Part shown: piece by piece, positions 8,202 to 15,691 of the stretch | Layout of the letters: each line of letters starts with the position of its first letter | Position numbering within the stretch: position 1 is the stretch's first letter | Assembly: GCF_003688725.1 (NCBI RefSeq) | Contig: NZ_REFP01000007.1 | Coordinates: 292,900 to 356,899, forward strand | Source of the DNA: Thermoactinomyces vulgaris | GTDB lineage: Bacteria; Bacillota; Bacilli; Thermoactinomycetales; Thermoactinomycetaceae | DNA length: 64,000 nt | Direction of reading: 5' to 3' | Made by a program: the position numbers and the translations under genes | Notes under the pieces: model-generated | What the model saw: only the letters and a program-made list of their open reading frames with translations | Told to the model about the DNA's origin: nothing | The model's database searches: none

Positions 8202-8705
8202 ATGAAAGTGTTGATCATCAGCGATTCACACGGCCGGGCGAAGCGGTTGAATGAAATCGTGGACCGGGTGAAAGCCGATCATGTGATCCATTGCGGAGAT
8301 TTTTGCACCGGCCGATCGGAACTTCCCTCTGTGCCGTTGACTGTGGTGAGAGGCAATTGCGATTGGGAAGAAGTTTCCGAGGAAGAGGTCTTTGAAGCGG
8401 ATTCCCTTCGCTTTTTTGTCACGCACGGCCACCGGTACCGGGTGAAAGAATCTTTGCTTCCCGTCAAATACCGGGCGCAGGAGGCGGGAGCACAAATTGC
8501 TTGTTTCGGCCACTCCCACTTCCCGGTGTGTGAAGAAGAAGACGGCGTCTTGCTGATCAATCCCGGAAGCATCACGCAACCCCGGGGCTTTACTGTGCCG
8601 ACCTATGCTGTTTTGGAGAAAAAAGACGGGAAGATCAAAGTGGTATTCTACCAAACCGATGGAACTCCGATTACCGAGCGGGGATTTGAAGGGGAATTGT
8701 CGTAA
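8202..8705 (+). CDS. ysnB: Metallophosphoesterase, YfcE/MJ0936 family, YsnB-like
   Basis: Small calcineurin-like phosphodiesterase of 167 residues with a two-metal site. The metal ligands lie in ISDSHG (D and H), HCGDF, GNCDWE, THGHR and FGHSHFP, and the family ending INPGSITQPRG is present. Relatives hydrolyse model phosphodiesters; the natural substrate is not settled. Three consecutive ATG codons occur at 8196, 8199 and 8202; GGGGAGG at 8188-8194 best serves 8202. It begins 14 bases after ysnA ends, so the two are cotranscribed. It is the last gene of the Bacillus-like left block. Confidence 0.9.
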   Translation: MKVLIISDSHGRAKRLNEIVDRVKADHVIHCGDFCTGRSELPSVPLTVVRGNCDWEEVSEEEVFEADSLRFFVTHGHRYRVKESLLPVKYRAQEAGAQIACFGHSHFPVCEEEDGVLLINPGSITQPRGFTVPTYAVLEKKDGKIKVVFYQTDGTPITERGFEGELS

Positions 8706-8757
8706 CGATAATTCCTTTTCCTTTTGCCTGTTTTTTTCGCTGAAATAAAAAAAGTGG

Positions 8758-8786
8758 TTGACGGAAAGAATAATCTGTTGTAAAAT
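8758..8786 (+). promoter_or_regulatory. Sigma-A type promoter of tRNA-Arg
   Basis: TTGACG (8758-8763), a 17-base spacer, and TAAAAT (8781-8786), about 32 bases before the tRNA. Confidence 0.8.
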
Positions 8787-8817
8787 ATTTTGTGTCGTCA
8801 CAGCGAATTAGAAAAAT

Positions 8818-8894
8818 GTCCCAGTAGCTCAGCTGGATAGAGCAGCGGCCTTCTAAGCCGTCGGTCGGGAGTTCGAATCTCTCCTGGGACGCCA
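8818..8894 (+). tRNA. tRNA-Arg, anticodon UCU
   Basis: A 77-base cloverleaf with encoded CCA. The acceptor GTCCCAG (8818-8824) pairs with CTGGGAC (8884-8890), followed by discriminator G and CCA. The D-arm sequence AGCTCAGCTGGATAGAGC, the anticodon loop CTTCTAA (anticodon TCT, reads AGA/AGG) and the T loop TTCGAAT are all present. It has its own promoter and terminator, so it is a single-gene transcript. It stands at the border between the conserved left block and the accessory region, a common integration position, but I found no duplicated attachment sequence. Confidence 0.97.
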
Positions 8895-8910
8895 AAATGA
8901 TCAAGGGAAT

Positions 8911-8952
8911 ACGTTTGCCCCTTCCCTATATGGACGGGGCAAACGTTTTTTT
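8911..8952 (+). terminator. Strong terminator after tRNA-Arg
   Basis: Eleven-base perfect stem ACGTTTGCCCC / GGGGCAAACGT with a 14-base loop and seven T. Confidence 0.9.
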
Positions 8953-9143
8953 GTGTCTGTGAAGGGGAACCTGCCAACACGAAGCACAGACTTCTCCACT
9001 GTGATGAAAAACGGGCCCGGCTGACATTTCCAGGTTTTTAATATCCGGTATTGAATGGGTTATAATAAAAATATAAAGAAAATTATTAATTTTATTCACA
9101 ATGCCGATCCGAGACCCGCCACAAACGGAAGGAGGCTTGAAAG

Positions 9144-9263
9144 ATGGCACCCCTTTGCCTTCGCTGTGGTGAACAAACATTGGGAAAGTCCCGGGACGGC
9201 TACGTGTATTGCAGCAACTGCGGATACGAAGAATACGACGGATGCGGGGAAGACGACGGTTGA
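9144..9263 (+). CDS. Small zinc-ribbon-like protein, 39 residues
   Basis: A short frame at ATG 9144 preceded by GGAAGGAGG (about 9 bases). The product has CLRC near the start and CSNC about 15 residues later, the spacing of a zinc ribbon, then an acidic tail ending ECGEDDG-like (GCGEDDG). A terminator follows 8 bases after the stop. The ribosome site, the paired cysteine motifs and the terminator together argue that it is a real gene. I cannot assign a function; small zinc ribbons often bind nucleic acid or other proteins. Confidence 0.65.
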   Translation: MAPLCLRCGEQTLGKSRDGYVYCSNCGYEEYDGCGEDDG

Positions 9264-9271
9264 ACGGTTGG

Positions 9272-9292
9272 CGCCCGTCACGGGCGTTTTTT
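9272..9292 (+). terminator. Terminator after the small zinc-ribbon gene
   Basis: Stem CGCCCG / CGGGCG with a 3-base loop followed by six T. Confidence 0.75.
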
Positions 9293-9354
9293 CATGCAGG
9301 AATCATAGCGGCTATAACGAATAAAATACCCGCACAATTGTAAGCGGGGGAGCG

Positions 9355-9546
9355 ATGAACTTGCGTGCGGTGGATGCGTTCTTATAAGGGTACAAACCGG
9401 CCTTCTTGGAAATTCCCCTTGAAAGATGGAAAACGGGACACATGGAGTATTTGCTGGACAATTACCCGTATGTCGGGGATAAAGATTATGATTTGACCTT
9501 TTTACTTGTTCTTTCAAAACGAGCTGATTATTCCACGCAGAAGTGA
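9355..9546 (+). pseudogene. Short unknown gene interrupted by an in-frame TAA
   Basis: From ATG 9355 (after GCGGGGGAG) the frame reads ten codons, hits TAA at 9385-9387, then stays open for 52 further codons to TGA at 9544-9546, including PAFLEIPLERW and YLLDNYPYVGDKDYDLTFLL, which look like genuine protein. The stop overlaps the GTG of the next frame by 4 bases. Either the gene is nonsense-mutated, or a shorter protein starts further in. No family recognised. Confidence 0.4.
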
Positions 9547-10004
9547 AACGCAGCGGAACGCTATCCGCGAAAGAAGCCGACCGGATTTTGGGGACGATTT
9601 TGGGCTTTCCACCGAAAGCCGTGGATTTTTACGTACGGATGATGGAAGAAGAGAGAAAAGGAAACATTGAAGAATATCGGCGGATGAGAGGACGGAAAAT
9701 CGGGTTGATTTATTGCGGATGCAGCTTTGTCACCGATATAGAAGACTTCGAAATCAATGCACTCTGGTTGCTGGACAAATATCCGTATGAAGAAGCGAAA
9801 GAAGATGGAATGTACATACGGTTGGATGGAGAGAGAATACGGGTGCCAACCGAAAGCTGCCGCCAATTGGCGGAGTTTCACGAATCCATACGGAAAAACG
9901 CGGTGCGGTGCTGGTATAACTGCCTTTTCAGGCTGTTATTTTTTTGTGTGCATGCAAAGCAAAGCCTGGCTGTTGTCAGCCGGATTCAGATGGTCTGTGC
10001 GTAA
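9543..10004 (+). CDS. Hypothetical protein, possibly with a frameshifted C-terminus
   Basis: GTG 9543 overlaps the stop of the preceding frame (GTGA). The first ~115 residues look like a real mixed alpha/beta protein (FPPKAVDFYVRMMEEER, then YCGCSFVTDIEDFEINALWLLDKYPY). The end is unusual: rich in Cys, Phe and Leu (NCLFRLLFFCVHAKQSL) and overlying a hairpin-like GCCTTTTCAGGC plus T-rich stretch at about 9916-9940. This suggests that the original stop was lost by a frameshift. LLDKYPY here resembles LLDNYPY in the upstream fragment, so the two may be related. No family recognised. Confidence 0.4.
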   Translation: MKRSGTLSAKEADRILGTILGFPPKAVDFYVRMMEEERKGNIEEYRRMRGRKIGLIYCGCSFVTDIEDFEINALWLLDKYPYEEAKEDGMYIRLDGERIRVPTESCRQLAEFHESIRKNAVRCWYNCLFRLLFFCVHAKQSLAVVSRIQMVCA

Positions 10005-10226
10005 AACAGCGTTGTTTGCCGAATCATCTTTACAAAATGTGCTTTTTTTGTAACCTTTTATGCACATAAAAAACGAAAAGAAGTGCCGAAAAGAGTGAAT
10101 CATTTTTGTTAGAGAGGTTTTTCGACGATCAAAGCGGAGGGAAGTGGCGCTGTCGTGTATCTTGCAAAGTGTGGTCTTGAACCGGAATGGCCGGTTCTGT
10201 GGCCGGAAACGGGAAAAGGGGGTGGC

Positions 10227-10757
10227 ATGTGGTTGGTGATCGGGGTTTCATCCGGAGTTGGGAAATCGACGTTTGCGCGGAAATTAGGGCAAATCTTAAA
10301 GATCCGTGTTTATCATTTGGATGCTTTCTATTGAAAACCGGGCTGGGTGGAGTCTTCCCCGGAGGAGTTCGTCGCAGCTCAGCAAGAAATTGTGAACCAA
10401 TGCCAATGGATTGTGGAAGGGAATTACAGTCGTACGTTTGAGATCCGGGCAGAACATGCGGATACAATAATCTATTTGGAACTGCCCCGATATCTGTGCC
10501 TGTTGCGTGTGATCAGGCGCTTTTTGGTGAACATGGGGAAAGCGCGGCGTATGGGAGAAGGGTGTCCGGAAAGATGGAATAAGGATTTCATAAAGTATGT
10601 ATTTACCACTTATGATTCCCGCCGGAGAAAAATGATGGAGCGATTAGAAGCTTTTCAAAAATCCGGTGCTGGCAAAACGGTTGTCATCTTAAAGAGCAAA
10701 CAAGCAATGCATCGTTTTCTGGAAAATATCAAAAGGCAGGAAGAGAGAAATAAGTAA
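10227..10757 (+). pseudogene. P-loop kinase-like gene (DNA topology modulation/FlaR type) broken by in-frame TGA
   Basis: From ATG 10227 the frame encodes a P-loop (GVSSGVGKST), then LKIRVYHLDAFY, and reaches TGA at 10332-10334. After the stop the same frame continues with KPGWVESSPEEF, IVEGNYSRTF and further kinase-like sequence to 10757. Relatives read YWKPGW at this point, so a single change TGG to TGA has replaced the conserved tryptophan. The downstream part could restart only from weak codons such as GTG 10347, without the P-loop. It is treated as a recently inactivated gene; full length would be 176 residues, normal for the family. Confidence 0.75.
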
Positions 10758-10905
10758 GAAAAAATTGCACGGGAAATCCGAACTGAAAAAAGGGACAAAG
10801 AAAGGTCAAACAGTTATTTTAACAAAACAGTGTAAACAGCTTGCTATTCAGATTTCTGCAGAACCTCTGATCCAAATTTGAAAGCTTAGAGATGCACATT
10901 ATGAA

Positions 10906-11280
10906 ATGCAGAAAAGCAAGGTGCCTGCTGATAAGCAATCAATTGATCAGATAGAAAAAAATTTTGGGATTCAACTCCCTTCCGATTTCCGACAAATTGC
11001 AATTATTTCTCATGGAACCCAACCAAGTCCTGATACGATTGACTTTGGAGATCTAAAAAATCATCTTCTTCAAACCAAACAGAAAAACGAACCTCACGAA
11101 TCGTTTTATTCAAAATTTCTCACTCTGTTAAAGTGGGATGTCAGTAAACGTCGTTTAAAAATATCTCTTGATGATTGTATCATCAGCAATGAAAGAAAGA
11201 CAAAAGAGGACTATGAGATATTTCTTTACAACAAAAGATGGATTATCCTGGGGATGGTATATATATTCATAATCCTTTGA
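10906..11280 (+). CDS. SMI1/KNR4 (SUKH) family protein, divergent and probably C-terminally degraded
   Basis: 124 residues. The N-terminal part (SIDQIEKNFGIQLPSDFRQIAII) matches the start of the SMI1/KNR4 (SUKH) fold, in which an acidic helix is followed by a pattern of the type (L/I)P.(D/E)(F/Y). The end (WIILGMVYIFIIL) is not typical of the family, and a frameshift near 11250 is likely. The frame is open upstream to 10882, with no clear ribosome site at 10906. It is not closely similar to the SUKH copies further on, so it is the left-hand, oldest-looking member of the immunity island. SUKH proteins commonly neutralise polymorphic toxins; no toxin is seen here. Confidence 0.5.
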   Translation: MQKSKVPADKQSIDQIEKNFGIQLPSDFRQIAIISHGTQPSPDTIDFGDLKNHLLQTKQKNEPHESFYSKFLTLLKWDVSKRRLKISLDDCIISNERKTKEDYEIFLYNKRWIILGMVYIFIIL

Positions 11281-11310
11281 ATATCATCCGGATTGGATCG
11301 AGGGGTCGTT

Positions 11311-11835
11311 ATGAAATGGTATGATCATGTTAGTGAAGATGCAAAGGCGGCTTTTTATTTATCTTTAACAGAAAAAGTATTGGATAAAATCAGTCATTAT
11401 GAATGGTTTCCTCATGTAAAAGAAACCATGAACATGTGTTGGGATTGGATTGAGGAAAAAGGATGGAGTGGACATGATCTTTATGAAAGGCTTGATGATG
11501 AAGAATCAGAAGCAGGGTTATTTTCAATTCACATAAATGAAGTCGATGCTGGTTTAGATGACGATGAAGATGAACTTGCGTTTTTCTGTGTAATCGATGC
11601 AGTGGCCTACACGGTTTGGCAAGCCTGTAAGTATGAAGAGAAAGGCTATGTTCCGCAAGCAATTGAAGTTGTAAATGATGAATTTACAGACGGCGAATTT
11701 ATGAGAAAAATTTGCCAGATTCATGATTACCAAGAAAAATGGGCTGAGCGGTTAAAACAATACCTGATAAAAAACCACCCGGCAGGCAGTGACAAGAAGA
11801 TCCAAAGAGAAGAATTGTTGAGCTTGATTGCGTAA
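11311..11835 (+). CDS. Imm6-like immunity protein, copy 1
   Basis: 174 residues, predicted mostly helical, soluble and acidic. The family pattern shared by all seven copies is M.WY..V..DAK.AF.L.L.EKVLD, then the aromatic (M/L)..CWDW(I/V)E.K, an acidic turn with DLYE, a central Cys/Trp segment (FFCVIDAVAYTVWQA), PQAIE.V.DE, and a C-terminal helix (WAERLKQYL). This resembles Imm6-type immunity proteins of bacterial polymorphic toxin systems; family assignment is from memory of the motif pattern. ATG 11311 follows GAGGGG. The copy is the most divergent at the C-terminal tail among copies 1-4. Followed by a weak terminator, then SUKH copy 1. Confidence 0.6.
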   Translation: MKWYDHVSEDAKAAFYLSLTEKVLDKISHYEWFPHVKETMNMCWDWIEEKGWSGHDLYERLDDEESEAGLFSIHINEVDAGLDDDEDELAFFCVIDAVAYTVWQACKYEEKGYVPQAIEVVNDEFTDGEFMRKICQIHDYQEKWAERLKQYLIKNHPAGSDKKIQREELLSLIA

Positions 11836-11863
11836 AAATCGGTTTCATGGATTTCTTTGAAAG

Positions 11864-11897
11864 CCCGCCCGGTCAAAAGGTGCGGGTTTTGTTTTTG
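11864..11897 (+). terminator. Weak terminator-like hairpin after Imm6-like copy 1
   Basis: CCCGC (11864-11868) and GCGGG (11882-11886) flank a 13-base loop and precede TTTTGTTTTTG. Corresponding hairpins with AGGAGCGGGC occur after several other copies. Confidence 0.45.
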
Positions 11898-11978
11898 TTA
11901 AAGGTGAAAGAAAAGTAACGTGTTTCCATAGGTTATCATTGAATGATTCGATTTCATTTTTTGGAGGTGATCAGAGCA

Positions 11979-12476
11979 ATGAGCGACTTTTCTTTTTTGA
12001 AAAAATATGTCCTTCCATCCGTAAACGTTCAAGCACCACCAGAGTATAAACATGTATTTTATCCTCTGGATATATGTGAAGTGGAAGAAGCGGAACATAG
12101 ACTCAATCGAACGTTTCCAAAAGAGTTAAGGGAATTTTATTTGCAAATTGGATATGGCTTTATGTGTATTCATCAGAAGACTTTTGATAACCGTATCATG
12201 GATTCCGATTCCCTTGCAGATTTGATCTTGGGTGAAGACATTTGGGAAGATTATGATCTGATGGAAGAGATCGGAGAACCGCATTTATTCCCGTTTTTTT
12301 TCTTGGGTAATGATGACTTGATTTTTTTCGATTTGAGTCAAGAGACAAGAGAAGGAATTCATCCGGCTGACTATGGAAGGGTGATCATTGCGGAATCCCT
12401 TGAAGATTTTTTACGTAAGTTAGATGCTAAAGAAAATTATTATATCAATGTTGTTGATGATAAATCGGGTTTTTGA
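11979..12476 (+). CDS. SMI1/KNR4 (SUKH) family immunity-type protein, copy 1, intact
   Basis: 165 residues; the only full-length, uninterrupted SUKH copy. The N-terminal helix region SEVEEAE-like (CEVEEAEHRLNRTFPKELREFYLQIGYGF) is the core SMI1/KNR4 motif. It is followed by ADLILGEDIWEDY, a beta segment with the repeated aromatics PHLFPFFFLGNDDLIFFDL, and the C-terminal SLEDFLRKLD, as in SUKH proteins. ATG 11979 has GGAGGTGA 8 bases upstream. It is used as the reference for scoring the lesions in copies 2-4. A role in neutralising a secreted or contact-delivered toxin is inferred from the superfamily. Confidence 0.75.
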   Translation: MSDFSFLKKYVLPSVNVQAPPEYKHVFYPLDICEVEEAEHRLNRTFPKELREFYLQIGYGFMCIHQKTFDNRIMDSDSLADLILGEDIWEDYDLMEEIGEPHLFPFFFLGNDDLIFFDLSQETREGIHPADYGRVIIAESLEDFLRKLDAKENYYINVVDDKSGF

Positions 12477-12607
12477 AAGATTTTCCCCCATTATAAAAAA
12501 TATAGTGGCACCTGATTGAACGATAGAATATCAAATGCTGAAAAGTTGATTCCGATTTTGCGGCCGATATTATGGAACAATGTAACGAACTTGGGAGGCA
12601 ATAGAGT

Positions 12608-13126
12608 GTGGAGTGGTACAAAAAGGTAAATATGGATGCGAGAGCGGCTTATTTTTTAGCTTTATCTGAGAAAGTTTTAGATAAATTAACTAAATTTGAT
12701 TGGTTTCCGGCAATAAGAAAGTCCATGGATTTGTGTTGGAAATGGATCGAGGAAAAAAAGTTAAGTGGACTCGACATGTATTTGGAGATAGACGATGAAG
12801 ACGAGGGATTGTTTGTTGTCACGACTTTAACAGATCCGTTTTCAGGAAATTCTCAAGCAGAGTCAGCTTTTTGGTGTGTTCTGGATGCCGTATCATACAC
12901 CATAAAACAAGCATATATCCTTGCTGGTGAGCAAAATGAAGTTCCGCAACCTATTGAACCGGTCAATGATGAAAATACGCCAAATGAATTTATGGAAGAA
13001 ATAAAAAAAGTAAACAGCTACCAAGAAGAGTGGGCTGAGCGTTTAAAGGAATACCTGCTGAAACATTATCCGTCAGGCAGTGACAAGAAGATCCAAAGAG
13101 AAGAGTTGTTGAACTTGATTACATAA
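12608..13126 (+). CDS. Imm6-like immunity protein, copy 2
   Basis: 172 residues from GTG 12608, set by GGGAGG upstream. It shares all family landmarks: WYKKVNMDARAAYFLALSEKVLDKL, SMDLCWKWIEEKKLSG, an acidic DDEDEGLFVV, then ESAFWCVLDAVSYT, PQPIEPVNDE and a C-terminal WAERLKEYLLKHYPSGSDKK tail. In the first 110 residues it is closest to copy 6 (both have DDEDEGLFV and QAESAFWCV), whereas its last 35 residues are nearly the same as copies 3 and 4. The spacer after it carries ACAGGAGCGGGC and leads to the broken SUKH copy 2. Confidence 0.6.
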   Translation: MEWYKKVNMDARAAYFLALSEKVLDKLTKFDWFPAIRKSMDLCWKWIEEKKLSGLDMYLEIDDEDEGLFVVTTLTDPFSGNSQAESAFWCVLDAVSYTIKQAYILAGEQNEVPQPIEPVNDENTPNEFMEEIKKVNSYQEEWAERLKEYLLKHYPSGSDKKIQREELLNLIT

Positions 13127-13270
13127 AAAGTTGTTTGGAAGTCCGTTTCCGTTGAAACAGGAGCGGGCTTTGGTTTTGTAAAAGATGGCAGCAGGGGTAA
13201 CATGTTTCAATGGGTTATCTAATGATGCGGTGAAATCATTGATCTCATATCTTGAAAGGTGATCAGAGCA

Positions 13271-13831
13271 ATGAGCGACTTTTCTTTTTTGAAAAAATAT
13301 GTCCTTCCATCCGAAAAGGTTCAAGCACCACCAGAGTATAAACATAAATTTTATCCTCTTGATATAAGTGAAGTGGAAGAAGCGGAAAAAAGACTCAATT
13401 GAATGTTCCCAAAAGAGTTAAGGGAATTTTATTTGCAGATTGGTTACGGCTTTATGTGGACAATCAAAGATCGGATGTCCATCAATCGGATTATGGATCC
13501 GGGTTCCGTGGCGGATCTGCTTTTGGGTATAAATGTCTATGAAGATTATTATCTGTCAGATGAATTCGCAGAGGAATCACACTTATTTCCTTTTTTTGAG
13601 GTTGGCGATGATATCATGATTTCCTTGGATTTGAGTCTGGAAACAGATAACAGAAATCACTCCGTAGATTATACAGGTCTGAAGGTTGCAAATTCATTGG
13701 AAGAGTTTTTAAGAAAGTTAGATGCCGAACAAGATTATTATGTACGATTTACTTATAAGAGGTTGAGGATTAATTCTATTCCGTTATTTATGGAGCGCGG
13801 GATTTTTGAGGAATTACTTGGAGGAAGATTT
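13271..13831 (+). pseudogene. SUKH copy 2: nonsense codon at codon 44 and lost C-terminal stop
   Basis: ATG 13271 lies at the same place after AAAGGTGATCAGAGCA as in copy 1. The frame stops at TGA 13400-13402 where copy 1 has CGA, and the next codon is ATG (13403) where copy 1 has ACG: two C-to-T changes make a TGAATG stop-start. From 13403 the frame encodes the rest of the SUKH fold (FPKELREFYLQIGYGF to EEFLRKLDAEQDYY), then runs without a stop through a 28-residue linker into Imm6-like copy 3 (to 14329). Thus an N-terminally shortened SUKH-Imm6 fusion of 308 residues is possible if translation restarts at 13403. Confidence 0.7.
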
Positions 13832-14329
13832 ATGCAATGGTATATGAATATTAATAGTGAGGCTGGAGTGGCATATTTACTCTGTTTAACTGAAAAAATC
13901 ATTAATCAGGTAGCTGAAGGGAAAAAAGATGTAAGAAAGGCAATCAGCATGTGCTGGGGATGGGTGGAAGAAAAAAAGCATCATGCCGATGATATTTATG
14001 AAGTTTTTGTAAATGATGAAGCTCAGGGAGTCGCCATGTATTATGAGTTTGCAGAAGATCCTCAGCAAGAGGTGATTTGGTTATGTTTTAATTATGCGAT
14101 GGAATATACGATTTGGCAGGCTTATGAATATGAAAATGCGATAGCTGTTCCACAACCAATTGAAACCGTTGATGATGAAATAATTGATGAATTTACAAAA
14201 GAGATAGCAAAAGTAGATGGATATCAAGAAGAATGGGCTGAGCGTTTAAAGGAATACCTGCTGAAACATTATCCGCCAGACAGTGACAAGAAGATTAAAA
14301 GAGAAGAGTTGTTGAACATAATTTCATAA
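13832..14329 (+). CDS. Imm6-like immunity protein, copy 3 (in frame with upstream SUKH)
   Basis: 165 residues from ATG 13832, which has its own GGAGGAAG site 6-8 bases upstream; by comparison with the other copies this is the native start. The landmarks QWYMNINSEAGVAYLL, ISMCWGWVEEKKHHADDIYE, VIWLCFNYAMEYTIWQAYEYE and PQPIETVDDE are present. The middle differs strongly from other copies, while the last 35 residues (GYQEEWAERLKEYLLKHYPP...) are nearly those of copy 4. The same frame is open upstream to 13403, so the protein could also be made as the C-terminal half of a SUKH-Imm6 fusion. Confidence 0.6.
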   Translation: MQWYMNINSEAGVAYLLCLTEKIINQVAEGKKDVRKAISMCWGWVEEKKHHADDIYEVFVNDEAQGVAMYYEFAEDPQQEVIWLCFNYAMEYTIWQAYEYENAIAVPQPIETVDDEIIDEFTKEIAKVDGYQEEWAERLKEYLLKHYPPDSDKKIKREELLNIIS

Positions 14330-14475
14330 AAAGTTGTTTGGATGTCCGTTTCCGGTGAGACAGGAGCGGGCTTTGGTTTTGTTAAAGATGACAGCAGGGG
14401 TACCATGTTTTTATGGGTTATATAATGATGCGGTGAAATCATGATTGATCTCATATTTTGAAAGGTGATCAGAAC

Positions 14476-14964
14476 AATGTGTGATTTCTCTTTTTTGAAA
14501 AAATATGTCCTTCCATCCGAAAAGGTTCAAGCACCACCAGAGTATAAACATAAATTTTATCCTCTTGATAGAAGTGAAGTTGAAGAAGCAGAAAAAAGAC
14601 TGAATCGAACGTTTCCAAAAGAGTTACGGGAATTTTACTTGCGGATGGGATATGGCTTTATGTGCTTTCATCAGAAGACTTTTGATAACCTGATTATGGG
14701 TCCCCATTCATCGCAGATTTGATCTTGGGTGAAGATATCTGGGAAGATTACTATTTAGTGGATGAAATAGCAGAGCAACCACACCGATTCCCCTTTTTTG
14801 ATGTAGGAAATGATTCCATGATTTTTTTCGATTTGAGTTAAGAGACTAGAGAAGGAATCCATCCCGTTGACTATACAGGTATTATCATTGCGGAATCCCT
14901 TGAAGACTTTTTACGAAAATTAGATGCTAAAGAAAATTATTATTTATACGTTGATGACGAATAG
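14476..14964 (+). pseudogene. SUKH copy 3: one-base deletion plus a nonsense codon
   Basis: ATG 14476 begins a frame that follows the SUKH pattern for about 79 codons. At about 14707 the sequence CCCATTCATCG lacks one C found in copy 4 (CCCATTCCATCG), and translation ends after HSSQI at 14722. The remainder is readable in another frame: IADLILGEDIWEDYYLVDEIAEQ..., then TAA replaces the CAA of copies 1 and 4 at about 14839, then ETREGIHPVDYTGI... to TAG 14962-14964. Two independent lesions make this the most decayed of the tandem SUKH copies. Confidence 0.8.
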
Positions 14965-15022
14965 GTTCTTGAATAATGTTTCCCTCCATGTGACAACCCC
15001 CATGAATCGGAGGTGATAAGAG

Positions 15023-15541
15023 ATGGAATGGTATAAAAAAGTAAATATGGATGCGAAAGCGGCATTTTTATTAACAATGACTGAGAGAGTTCTTGATCCA
15101 ATAGAAAATTATGATTGGTACGCAATAGTGAGGACTTCGATGGATGCTTGTTGGGAATGGGTGGAAGAGAAGAAGAATCATGGTGATGATCTTTATGAGA
15201 ATGTGGAGAACGAAGATGAGGAAGGATTGATTTTTATTGAAGGGGTGGCATATGAGAGCGATAAAGTATATAGTCCCCAAGTTAAATTAGTCTGGGCATG
15301 TGTATTGGATGCAGTGTGTTATACGTGCTGGCAAGCCTATCAATATGAAAAAGAATATCTGCCGCAATCTCTTGAAGGTGAAAGTGACAGGACGATAGAT
15401 GAGTTTATGGAAAAAATAGTAAAAACAGTCGGATATCAAGAAGAATGGGCTGATCGTTTAAAGGAATACCTGCTGAAACATTATCCGTCAGGCAGTGACA
15501 AGAAGATCAAAAGAGAAGAGTTGTTGAACATAATTTCATAA
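15023..15541 (+). CDS. Imm6-like immunity protein, copy 4
   Basis: 172 residues from ATG 15023 behind GGAGGTGATAAGAG. The N-terminus (EWYKKVNMDAKAAFLLTMTERVLD) is near copy 2, and the middle (EDEEGLIFIEGVAYESDKVYSPQVKLVWACVLDAVCYTCWQAYQYE when read in pieces) has an insertion relative to copy 3. The tail is nearly the same as copy 3 and both end in NIIS. The spacer behind it keeps the GACAGGAGCGG word but with the hairpin weakened. The intact frame argues for maintained function or recent duplication. Confidence 0.6.
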   Translation: MEWYKKVNMDAKAAFLLTMTERVLDPIENYDWYAIVRTSMDACWEWVEEKKNHGDDLYENVENEDEEGLIFIEGVAYESDKVYSPQVKLVWACVLDAVCYTCWQAYQYEKEYLPQSLEGESDRTIDEFMEKIVKTVGYQEEWADRLKEYLLKHYPSGSDKKIKREELLNIIS

Positions 15542-15691
15542 AAAGTTCTTTGGATGTCCGTTTCCGGTGAGACAGGAGCGGACCATGGTTTTGTAAAAGA
15601 TGGCAACAGGGATACCATGTTTTTATGGGCCATAACTAAATGATGCGGTGAAATTATGATTGATCTCATATCTTGAAAGGTGATCAGAACA

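Noticed and set aside
8818-8952. Integration site (att) at the tRNA-Arg
   Set aside because: No integrase gene is visible, and I did not see a duplicate of the tRNA 3' end in the accessory region.
9911-9945. Terminator inside the unknown gene at 9543-10004
   Set aside because: The stem GCC/GGC is too short to call, although its position supports an earlier original stop.
10758-10905. Short frames before the first SUKH gene that might be a toxin C-terminus
   Set aside because: The frames are under 45 codons, and I could match no toxin motif such as a nuclease or deaminase signature.
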